Assembly: GCF_021390645.1 (NCBI RefSeq)
Contig: NZ_JAJEJT010000003.1
Location: forward strand, 1,426,001 to 1,490,000
Direction: 5' to 3'
Length of the DNA: 64,000 nucleotides
DNA from: Paraburkholderia flagellata
Lineage (GTDB): Bacteria; Pseudomonadota; Gammaproteobacteria; Burkholderiales; Burkholderiaceae
Under the pieces are notes generated by a model, which searched no databases, was not told where the DNA came from, and worked only from the letters and a program-made list of their open reading frames with translations. Below, one piece after another: positions 57,552 to 64,000 of the stretch. Positions within the stretch are counted from its first letter, which is position 1, and the number at the start of each line of letters is the position of its first letter. A program made the position numbers and the translations under genes.

Positions 57552-58859
57552 TCATTCCTTCAGGAAGCGCTGCGCCAGTGCTTCGTAAAGCGGCGGCGCG
57601 AATAGCCTGGAAACCTGGCTCGACACGAGCGCCGTTGCCATCAACGAGATCACGAGCGCGTGGCCGTCGATCATTTCGATGACGATGACGAATGCCGTGA
57701 TCGGGCTTTGTGTGACGGCGGCAAGATAGCCGACCATGCCGAGCGCGATCAGCATCGGCAACTGCATTTGCCCGAACACCATGTGCAGCACATTGCCGAT
57801 GCCCGCGCCGATCGCCAGCGAAGGCGCAAAGAGGCCGCCCGGCGTGCCCGGCAGATACGAGCCCACCATCGAGGCCATTTTCAGAACGGGATAGGCCACG
57901 CTGAGCTGCGAATGGCCTTCGAGCATGCCGCGCGCTTCCGCATAGCCGCTGCCGAACAGATTGCCGCCGCTCGCCACACCGATCGCGGCGATGAACAAAC
58001 CGCACAGCGCGCCGAACGCCACGGGCCGCTCCTTTCGGAGAACGAACAAGCGGGCCGGCATCCATCGTTCGGTGTTGAGCAGCAGCCAGCAGAACACGCC
58101 GCCCGCGACGCCGGTAATCACGCCAACGAGAATGACGGCGACAGCGAGCAGTTCGGGCAAATGGCTGCCGATGGCGATCGTGCCGAAATACACATAGTTG
58201 CCTTGCAGCGCGAGTGAGACGACGCCTGCGAAGATGATCGCCGTGATGATCACGCCGCTCGTTCGCGCCTCGAAGCTGCGTGTGAGTTCCTCGATAGCGA
58301 AGACCACGCCCGCGAGAGGCGCGTTGAACGCAGCAGAAAGGCCCGCAGCCGCGCCCGCGAGCGCGAGCTTGTATTCGAGGCCGACGCCGTACATGCTGCG
58401 CAGGCGCGCCGGGTAGAAACGCCGGAGGCTGTACATCAGCGCGGCGCCCACATGGATGGTCGGCCCTTCACGCCCAATCGTGAAGCCGCCGAGAATCGCG
58501 AGAAACGACAGAGCGATCTTGCCGATCAGGATGCGCAGCGTGAGCAGACGCGGGCCGAATTTGCGCACGTCGTGCAGCGTCGCGATGACCTGCGGGATGC
58601 CGCTGCCCTCCGAACCCGGAAACCAGCGCCGCGTGGCCCAGACGCAGAACCCGCTGATGGCCGGTGTGATGAGAATCGGCAGCCACCGGTGATGGGTGGT
58701 CATCTGCAAGAACAGCGCGTAGCCGAAGTCGACGAGCCGCGCATACATGACCGCCACGAGCCCCGTCGCGATGGCGCCAAGCCAGAACACGCCGAAATAC
58801 AGCCAGCGCCGCCGGCTGCGCAGGATCGTACGACTGTCTATGAGATCGGAAACTCGCAT
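57552..58859 (-). CDS. clcB: ClC-type chloride channel/antiporter
   Basis: 435-residue ClC protein. Selectivity motifs: GSGIP, GREGP (gating Glu) and GGLFAPSL; the FNAPLAGVVFAIEE segment carries the inner proton Glu, so it may act as a Cl-/H+ antiporter. About 10-12 helices. Convergent with nrsF (33 bases). Chloride handling next to a reactive-chlorine response may be coincidence. Confidence 0.9.
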   Translation of the reverse strand: MRVSDLIDSRTILRSRRRWLYFGVFWLGAIATGLVAVMYARLVDFGYALFLQMTTHHRWLPILITPAISGFCVWATRRWFPGSEGSGIPQVIATLHDVRKFGPRLLTLRILIGKIALSFLAILGGFTIGREGPTIHVGAALMYSLRRFYPARLRSMYGVGLEYKLALAGAAAGLSAAFNAPLAGVVFAIEELTRSFEARTSGVIITAIIFAGVVSLALQGNYVYFGTIAIGSHLPELLAVAVILVGVITGVAGGVFCWLLLNTERWMPARLFVLRKERPVAFGALCGLFIAAIGVASGGNLFGSGYAEARGMLEGHSQLSVAYPVLKMASMVGSYLPGTPGGLFAPSLAIGAGIGNVLHMVFGQMQLPMLIALGMVGYLAAVTQSPITAFVIVIEMIDGHALVISLMATALVSSQVSRLFAPPLYEALAQRFLKE

Positions 58860-58986
58860 GAAACGGCTGGGCCAAACTCCCTTATCTGAAGCATTGCCGG
58901 CCGTGCCGCCACAAGGGCGGCACGGCCGATCTTCGGGAGATTACCACGCACGCTATTTTCGCCGCCAGCCAGTTCCCCAAAGCGAC

Positions 58987-59733
58987 TTAGCGCATGCCGC
59001 CGCTGGCGACGATATGTTCGCCCGTCAACCATTTGGCATCGTCAGATGCGAGGAACACCACGGCCGAGGCGATATCGTCAGGCTGCCCCACGCGTCCGAG
59101 CGGCGTCTGGCTGACCGAAAGGCTTTCGAAATCCGATCCGATGACGCCTGCCGTGTGTGTGCCCTCGGTCTCGACCACGCCGGGATTGATCGCATTCACG
59201 CGGATTTTTCGCGGGCCCAGTTCGCGGGCGAGCACGCCGGTGATTGCATCCACGGCGCCCTTCGTGCCGCTGTAGACAGCCGTGTTCGGCGGCGTGAGCG
59301 TCGTCGCGACCGAACTCACGTTGATGATGCTCGCGCCTTCGCCGAGATGCTTCACCGCCGCCTGCGTGGTGAGCAGCACGCCGAGCACGTTCGTGTCGAA
59401 CTGCTTGCGGTATTGCGCCTCCGTGAACTCTTCGATCGGCGCGAACTCGTAGACGCCTGAGTTGTTGACGAGGATGTCGAGCCGACCGTAAGTTTCGACG
59501 GCCGCGCTGATGATCCCTTGCGCCTCCGACGCCTTCGAGACGTCGCCGCCAACGGAAACCGCCTTGCCCCCGGCCGCCGTAATCGCGCTCACCACTGCAT
59601 CCGCGCCCGCCTTGCTGCTCGCGTAATTCACGACCACCGAAGCGCCTTCGGCCGCGAGGGCCCGCGCGATAGCGGCGCCGATGCCTTTCGACGCGCCCGT
59701 GACAACCGCTACCTTTCCTGCAAGTTTGCTCAT
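58987..59733 (-). CDS. SDR oxidoreductase, 3-oxoacyl-ACP reductase-like
   Basis: 248-residue classical SDR: GASKGIGAA, NNSGV, catalytic Ser in NVSSVA and YSGTKGA, closing GGMR. ATG at 59733 or 59736 after GGAG. Other members are cyclic-alcohol or acyl reductases; substrate unknown. Followed in the same direction at some distance by the aldo/keto reductase gene upstream. Confidence 0.88.
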   Translation of the reverse strand: MSKLAGKVAVVTGASKGIGAAIARALAAEGASVVVNYASSKAGADAVVSAITAAGGKAVSVGGDVSKASEAQGIISAAVETYGRLDILVNNSGVYEFAPIEEFTEAQYRKQFDTNVLGVLLTTQAAVKHLGEGASIINVSSVATTLTPPNTAVYSGTKGAVDAITGVLARELGPRKIRVNAINPGVVETEGTHTAGVIGSDFESLSVSQTPLGRVGQPDDIASAVVFLASDDAKWLTGEHIVASGGMR

Positions 59734-59954
59734 CATGTTCTCCGCACCGTAAGTCGCACCATCGAGAGGAACCGGCGTCTTGACTTGCACGAATCAATCG
59801 GCCGGCGACGAGCACCAATGTAAAGATCCGCGCCGCCGCGATAAAGCGGCCGGGCGCGAACAGACTGGCGGGATCAGCCGAACAATCTGGGCGGAGTTGG
59901 GCAAATTGGAGTCAGCGGGCACAGAAACTCCAGTGGCATCGATTGCAAGCGTCT

Positions 59955-60950
59955 TTACCAGCGCTGATGGACGTGCGGCGCGATAAGTCGTTCATAAACG
60001 TCCCGCGCGCGTTGCATGGCTGCTTCGGACAGCGGCGCGAGGCTTGCCGCCGAGGCATTCGATGCCGCCTGGGCCGCGTTCTTGCTGCCCGGAATGATGA
60101 CCGAGACGGCATCCTCCATGAGTATCCAGCGCAGGGCGAGCTGGGCCATGGAGGCGCCCACCGGGACGAGGCCGCGCAGTTCATCGACCGCCTTCAAGGC
60201 GACGTCATACGGCACGCCCGAGAACGTTTCGCCAACGTCGAACGCCTCGCCATGACGATTGAACGCACGGTGATCGTCTGGCGCGAAAACCGAGTCCGCG
60301 GCCAACTTGCCGGTGAGCATGCCACTCGCCAGCGGCACGCGCGCGATGACCGCAACGTCCTTCTTTTGCGCCTGCCTGAAAAACAGGTCGGCGGGACGTT
60401 GGCGGAACATGTTGTAAATGATCTGGACCGAAACCACATTGGGATATTCGATCGCCTTCAGCGCTTCTTCCACCTTTTCGACCGAAACGCCGTAAAAGCG
60501 GATTTTGCCGGCGGCGACAAAGTCGTCCATCGCGTCGAACACTTCGGGGCGGTAATAGACTTCGGTCGGCGGGCAGTGCAGTTGCACCAGGTCGAGCGTG
60601 TCGACGCCCAGGTTCGAGAGGCTCCGGTCGATGAAGCCTTCGAGTTCGCGCTTGTTCAGATAGCCGCTGGTCACGTGCGGATCGAGTCGGCGCCCGAGCT
60701 TGGTGGCCACGATGGGACGCTCGCCCCCGCGTTCCCGCAGCACGTCCCGGATAATGCGCTCCGAGCGGCCGTCGCCGTAGACGTCTGCGGTGTCGATGAA
60801 AGTGACGCCGTTATCGAGCGCGGCGTTCAGCGCGGCTCTCGCGTCGTCTTCGGCAACGCTGCCCCACGAACCGCCGATTGCCCATGCCCCAAACCCGATT
60901 TCGGACACATTCCAGCCGGTACGGCCGAATTTTCTCTTCGAAAGCGTCAT
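59955..60950 (-). CDS. aldo/keto reductase
   Basis: 331-residue AKR of the YajO/AKR12-14-like group. Catalytic tetrad: Asp and Tyr in FIDTADVYGDG, Lys in VATKLG, His in VQLHCPP; NADPH binding in VIIPGSKNAAQ. TIM barrel length normal. GGAGGAG precedes the ATG. Divergent from the graspetide cluster, 277 bases apart. Confidence 0.9.
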   Translation of the reverse strand: MTLSKRKFGRTGWNVSEIGFGAWAIGGSWGSVAEDDARAALNAALDNGVTFIDTADVYGDGRSERIIRDVLRERGGERPIVATKLGRRLDPHVTSGYLNKRELEGFIDRSLSNLGVDTLDLVQLHCPPTEVYYRPEVFDAMDDFVAAGKIRFYGVSVEKVEEALKAIEYPNVVSVQIIYNMFRQRPADLFFRQAQKKDVAVIARVPLASGMLTGKLAADSVFAPDDHRAFNRHGEAFDVGETFSGVPYDVALKAVDELRGLVPVGASMAQLALRWILMEDAVSVIIPGSKNAAQAASNASAASLAPLSEAAMQRARDVYERLIAPHVHQRW

Positions 60951-61029
60951 TTACGTGCTCCTCCTGTGGATGGCGAAATTACCTCGCCGCCGTTTCAATG
61001 GCCTCTGCGCCCGTAGTTTAGCGGGCTGT

Positions 61030-61077
61030 TGGCGCATTGCCACCTTTTGACCCCATCGCGTTGGCTTCGAGCCAACG
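61030..61077. promoter_or_regulatory. paired palindromes, candidate enhancer-binding sites
   Basis: A perfect dyad CGTTGGCT-TCG-AGCCAACG (61059-61077) and a partial one TGGC-GCATT-GCCA (61030-61042) share TTGGC half-sites, centred 32 bases apart (three helical turns), 75-120 bases before the sigma-54 promoter. Placement fits upstream activator sites. Confidence 0.5.
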
Positions 61078-61151
61078 ATTCCGGCTTCGTTTGCCCGTGG
61101 ATTCTCCACCTCGACGGGCCGTTACGCGCTGCCGCGAGGCGCGGACATCAC

Positions 61152-61167
61152 TGGCACGGTGGTTGCA
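61152..61167 (+). promoter_or_regulatory. sigma-54 (-24/-12) promoter of the graspetide cluster
   Basis: TGGCACG-GTGG-TTGCA matches the RpoN consensus TGGCACG-N4-TTGCW at every position. Transcription should start about 12 bases on, leaving a leader of roughly 50 bases before the precursor ATG at 61228. Confidence 0.82.
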
Positions 61168-61227
61168 GGAAGTGGCAGCCGCCTATGCGGTTGTCAATGG
61201 CCCCACACTCTCAGCGAGGCAAAAATC

Positions 61228-61518
61228 ATGTCTAACATCAAAATTGAAACTCAGGAGCCCGTACCGTTTTTCTCACATTTTCTGGAAGGGCAGTTTTCCA
61301 GAGACCTCTCGGCGGCTGAGATGCAGGCCATACGCGGCGGCGCGGTCGTGACGATGGCGGCGCCGTCCGACCAGGAAGGCGTGCCGGTCGGCGAATTGCC
61401 CGACCTGCTGGGCATGTTGCGGCACATGGGGTGGCCTATGGGACCGATGCCCGGCATTCCGTCCTCGCCAGTGACGACCATGGCGTATCCCTCGGACGGC
61501 GAAAATGCTCCTCTTTAG
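61228..61518 (+). CDS. graspetide (marinostatin/microviridin-like) precursor, two cores
   Basis: 96-residue precursor of an omega-ester peptide. Leader 1-38: PFFSHFLE (13-20) is the maturase-binding motif of microviridin-type leaders (PFFARFLE), and LSAAEMQAIRGG (27-38) a double-glycine cleavage site. Two cores follow: T42-M-A-A-P-S47-D48-Q-E50 and T84-M-A-Y-P-S89-D90-G-E92, with the 1-7 and 6-9 Thr-Asp/Ser-Glu spacing of marinostatin and microviridin ester rings. The lysine of microviridins is absent. A Pro/Met-rich spacer (51-82) separates them. Possible serine-protease inhibitor with Met at P1. Class is well supported; bioactivity inferred. Confidence 0.85.
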   Translation: MSNIKIETQEPVPFFSHFLEGQFSRDLSAAEMQAIRGGAVVTMAAPSDQEGVPVGELPDLLGMLRHMGWPMGPMPGIPSSPVTTMAYPSDGENAPL

Positions 61519-61562
61519 TATTCCTGTGCATCGTCAGGCGGCGACGCCTGGACCGGAGTCGA

Positions 61563-61593
61563 GCGCGCGGCGAGGGGTTATCGCGCCGCGCGC
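61563..61593 (+). other. hairpin between precursor and maturase genes
   Basis: 10-base-pair stem GCGCGCGGCG / CGCCGCGCGC with an 11-base loop, preceded by a smaller stem CAGGCG-GCGA-CGCCTG (61535-61550). No T run; probably stabilises precursor mRNA and lowers read-through to the enzyme gene, common in RiPP operons. Confidence 0.55.
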
Positions 61594-61614
61594 CTTCAGT
61601 CAAGGAGCTCAACC

Positions 61615-62616
61615 ATGTCCGAGCGGCACCCACGGCCCGTGGTACTGATCATCACCCACAGCAACGACAACGAGAGTATTCCTCTCGTCATCAATGCTAT
61701 CGCCGCACAAGGCGGCGTGCCTTACCGGTTCGATACCGACCGCTTTCCGACCGACATTCGGCATTGCGGCCAGTACAGCGGCGAAGAAGAACGGCAAGTT
61801 ATTGCGTGTGAGGAATATGAGTTGGACCTGGGCACGGTATCTGCCGTGTGGTATCGGCGGATCGCCATCGGGCGGTGCATTCCTGAAACGATGGACTTGC
61901 AGCTCAGGCGGGCGGCGATCGAGCAATCGCGCGCCACGCTGCACGGCATGATCGCCAGCCTCGATGCGTTTCATCTCGATCCGGTGCACCGTCTGCGCCG
62001 CGCGGAAAACAAGCAGCTTCAGCTCAAGATTGCGAGAGAAGTCGGGCTCACGATGCCACGCACGTTGATCACCAATGCGCCAGAAGCCGTGCGCGGGTTC
62101 GCACGCGAATGCAGGCAGGGGATGATCATGAAGACGCTGTCATCGTTTGCCATTTACGAGCAGGGCGACCAGAAAGTGGTCTTTACCAACACGCTTCATG
62201 ACAAAGACCTCGAGCGTCTCGATGATCTTCGTTATTGCCCGGCCATCTTCCAGGAGCAAGTGCCCAAGGCGCTGGAACTGAGGGCAACGATTGTGGGAAA
62301 GCGGGTGTTCACGGCCTCGATCGATTCCCAACGGTCCGAAAAATCGAGCGTCGACTGGCGTCGCGATGGCATTGGACTGCTCGAAGCGTGGGAACCGTAC
62401 CCGTTGCCGCTCGAAGTCGAGAATGGACTGCTGAAACTGATGCATGCGCTGGGCCTCAACTACGGCGCAGCAGATTTCATCCTCACCCCCGACGGCCGTC
62501 ACTGCTTTCTGGAGGTCAACCCGGTCGGCGAGTTCTTCTGGCTGGAAAAGCACCCGGGATTACCGCTCTCGGGTGCGATTGCCGACCTGCTCGTTTCGAG
62601 CAAGGGCGCTGCTTGA
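61615..62616 (+). CDS. MvdD-type ATP-grasp graspetide ligase
   Basis: 333-residue ATP-grasp ligase of the MvdD/MvdC-like RiPP maturase family, which activates core Asp/Glu side chains as acyl phosphates and joins them to Thr/Ser. N-terminal pre-ATP-grasp domain (1-115) with DTDRFP (40-45), central ATP-binding lobe with IMKTLSS, and C-terminal metal motif CFLEVNPVGE with Glu300 and Asn302. AGGAG precedes the ATG. Only this one ligase is present, matching a core without lysine. No exporter or acetyltransferase follows in the window. Confidence 0.88.
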   Translation: MSERHPRPVVLIITHSNDNESIPLVINAIAAQGGVPYRFDTDRFPTDIRHCGQYSGEEERQVIACEEYELDLGTVSAVWYRRIAIGRCIPETMDLQLRRAAIEQSRATLHGMIASLDAFHLDPVHRLRRAENKQLQLKIAREVGLTMPRTLITNAPEAVRGFARECRQGMIMKTLSSFAIYEQGDQKVVFTNTLHDKDLERLDDLRYCPAIFQEQVPKALELRATIVGKRVFTASIDSQRSEKSSVDWRRDGIGLLEAWEPYPLPLEVENGLLKLMHALGLNYGAADFILTPDGRHCFLEVNPVGEFFWLEKHPGLPLSGAIADLLVSSKGAA

Positions 62617-62658
62617 CACAAGGGCGGCGCGGCCACGCGCGCCGTGACGGTCTTCGCC

Positions 62659-63483
62659 TCAAATCGGCTTTTCGATCGCCGCCTGGCCGTGGGGCGTGAC
62701 CGTCTGCAGACCGTCCTTGTCGAAGCCGCTATACGACCAGTCCAGTTTTCCGGCGGTCGTTGCGACTGAGCGGGTCAGGCCGATACCGTATTCGGTCAGA
62801 TACGTTCGACGTGTCTTGTTCTGGACGATGCCATCTTTCGTCTGCTCGCACTCCAGGTCGATCGCTTTGCCAGTCAGCGCAGCGTTGAACTGGGAGGCCG
62901 GATAGTAGCGGCTCGAATGACAGGTCCACGTGAGCGCCCGGAAGTTGACGATCTGGACTGTCGTGCCGAACCTGAACGTCGTCGTATAAGTTTCATCCTC
63001 CTGCGGCGCGTTGAAAGCAAACTCGCCGTTGTCGGCGTCATGCGCGACGAAAGGGATGAACGCCGCCGTTTGCGCGTAGTTCGCCGTTTCTTCTTTCAGG
63101 CTGTAAATGTTGAGGTAAGAGAGACTGAACGTTGCGGCTGCGGGAACACCATTCGCCGAGCTTTCATACACCTGCTGGACCATGCCCGTGTCTTGCGCGT
63201 TGATTAGCACGGTTTTGAAGTCGCTCTCGATTCCCGCTGTGCCAACGTGGCCCGTTACCTTGCCAAGCACCGTCAAGACCTTGAAGGGCAGCTTGTGCGT
63301 ACCCGCTGCGGGCATTTTGTCGCGAATGCTCGTGGGTAATGAGTCCACGCCAAAGTGCGCCGCGAGATAGCCGGGCTTGTCGTTGGCCATCTCCTTGACC
63401 GGCACGAACTGGACGCATCCGGACAAAAGCGCAGCGGATGTGATGGAAGTGCCGACGAGCAGGCGGGCTATTCTGTTTCGCAT
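62659..63483 (-). CDS. lipoprotein, function unknown
   Basis: 274-residue lipoprotein with lipobox LLSGC (Cys near 23). No family recognised; contains conserved-looking ETYTTTFRFGTTVQIVNFRALTW and two cysteines (TCHSS, LECEQ) that could form a disulfide. Beta-rich, probably anchored in the outer membrane. Convergent with the ATP-grasp gene (42 bases). An N-terminal frame extension to 63681 lacks a signal and is not used. Confidence 0.65.
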   Translation of the reverse strand: MRNRIARLLVGTSITSAALLSGCVQFVPVKEMANDKPGYLAAHFGVDSLPTSIRDKMPAAGTHKLPFKVLTVLGKVTGHVGTAGIESDFKTVLINAQDTGMVQQVYESSANGVPAAATFSLSYLNIYSLKEETANYAQTAAFIPFVAHDADNGEFAFNAPQEDETYTTTFRFGTTVQIVNFRALTWTCHSSRYYPASQFNAALTGKAIDLECEQTKDGIVQNKTRRTYLTEYGIGLTRSVATTAGKLDWSYSGFDKDGLQTVTPHGQAAIEKPI

Positions 63484-63619
63484 CTTTTTCTTCGATTCTC
63501 TGTCAACGGTTGGGGCGCCGGCCAAACGAGCACGGCCTGGCTTGCATATCGGCGCCGCGTGAGAGTTCTTTAATCGAAGACTGAAGCGAGGCGGTTGGCT
63601 GCGCATTCGAGGGCGGAAG

Positions 63620-63919
63620 CTAGCGGTCCTCGCCGCGCCCGAACTGCTCGAGGTACGTCCAGGGATAGATGCCGCTTGCATGGCCGTCGCTGAACGCGAG
63701 TTGTACGCCGTAACCCATTGGCTCGATGCCGATCAGCGTTACGTCCGGTGCGGCCGCGGCCGCGGGCGCAGCGCCGCCGAGCCGCACGCGGCGGCAGGCT
63801 GCGCACGGGCAGGCCGCGCGCAGCCGGGCGTGGTCCAAGCGTTGTGTTTCGCCCGCTGGCCAGCACAGCGTGAGCGCTCGCGTGAGCGCGTCGTTGCGGA
63901 CTTCGAGCGGCGTTTTCAT
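63620..63919 (-). CDS. DUF971 (GBBH-like N-terminal) domain protein
   Basis: 99-residue DUF971 protein, the N-terminal domain fold of gamma-butyrobetaine hydroxylase. CPCAACRR gives a zinc-binding cluster and GYGVQLAFSDGHASGIYPWTYL is the family signature. Members bind Zn and often sit in metal/cofactor insertion operons. Overlaps the upstream HEAT-repeat gene by 4 bases (ATGA). Confidence 0.85.
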   Translation of the reverse strand: MKTPLEVRNDALTRALTLCWPAGETQRLDHARLRAACPCAACRRVRLGGAAPAAAAAPDVTLIGIEPMGYGVQLAFSDGHASGIYPWTYLEQFGRGEDR

Positions 63920-64000
63920 GGCGCTGCGCCTTCGATCTGCCCGATAGCGATGCGCACGGCCTTGCGCACTTCGGGATCGCGGTCCTGCAGCGCGCTTTGC
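63916..64000 (-). CDS. HEAT-repeat protein, 5' end cut by window edge
   Basis: Only the last 27 codons are visible (ends ALQDRDPEVRKAVRIAIGQI then EGAAP). The DRDPEVRKAV pattern is a HEAT/PBS-lyase-like repeat. Stop overlaps the DUF971 start (ATGA), so the two are probably one operon. Full function cannot be seen. Confidence 0.6.
   Translation of the reverse strand, partial: QSALQDRDPEVRKAVRIAIGQIEGAAP

Overview
The window is GC-rich, densely coded chromosomal DNA with many LysR and LacI-type regulators, ABC and TRAP importers, a Burkholderia-type porin (SSVTLYGIVDTG start) and several Burkholderia-typical families (DUF3079, DUF6496, VF_A0006-like four-cysteine protein, MxKDx Met-rich protein). 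This points to a free-living or plant/soil Burkholderiaceae, most likely Paraburkholderia or a close relative. No rRNA, tRNA, CRISPR array, insertion sequence or prophage was recognised. Both ends cut through genes: an M20 peptidase at the left, a HEAT-repeat protein at the right.

Region by region: 1-4.3 kb holds a truncated M20 peptidase divergent from a LysR regulator, then a hipBA toxin-antitoxin pair with its own operator cluster. 4.3-10.8 kb is a uronate utilisation locus (uronate dehydrogenase, LacI regulator, porin, TRAP transporter DctPQM); a perfect palindrome GAAAACGTTTTC lies before both udh and the porin, defining a probable local regulon, and a strong terminator closes it. 10.8-21.3 kb carries mixed catabolic genes with their regulators (MDR oxidoreductase, sugar isomerase plus LacI, mmsA plus LysR, phytanoyl-CoA dioxygenase, SDR, MmyB-type regulator). 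21.3-28.4 kb has envelope and stress proteins (CsbD-like, a 24-residue membrane miniprotein, LEA14-like lipoprotein) and signalling proteins (hybrid histidine kinase, two diguanylate cyclases). 28.6-47 kb contains three amino-acid or sulfonate-type ABC systems, one coupled to a D-threonine/hydroxyaspartate aldolase, plus a penicillin acylase, a chemoreceptor, a CSS-EAL phosphodiesterase and a ClpP-LprI fusion protein. 47-53.9 kb has a possible PD-(D/E)XK protein, a histone-like protein, LysR/esterase, a MltF-like transglycosylase and small lipoproteins.

Two systems stand out. At 54.0-57.5 kb, sigF-nrsF lies divergent from yedZ1-yedY1-mrpX, the layout of the reactive-chlorine (hypochlorite) response known from Azospira suillum: a membrane anti-sigma factor, a Met-rich sacrificial periplasmic peptide and a molybdopterin methionine-sulfoxide reductase. 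The two divergent transcription units carry matching GTAACC-N16-CGAA promoters.

At 61.0-62.6 kb is a small RiPP cluster: a 96-residue graspetide precursor with the PFFxxFLE recognition motif, a double-glycine processing site and two lysine-free marinostatin/microviridin-like cores (TMAAPSDQE and TMAYPSDGE), followed by one ATP-grasp ligase. It is preceded by a perfect sigma-54 -24/-12 promoter (TGGCACG-N4-TTGCA) and two palindromes that may bind an enhancer protein. This is the best candidate for an undescribed system: a tandem ester-cyclised protease-inhibitor peptide under nitrogen- or stress-type sigma-54 control.
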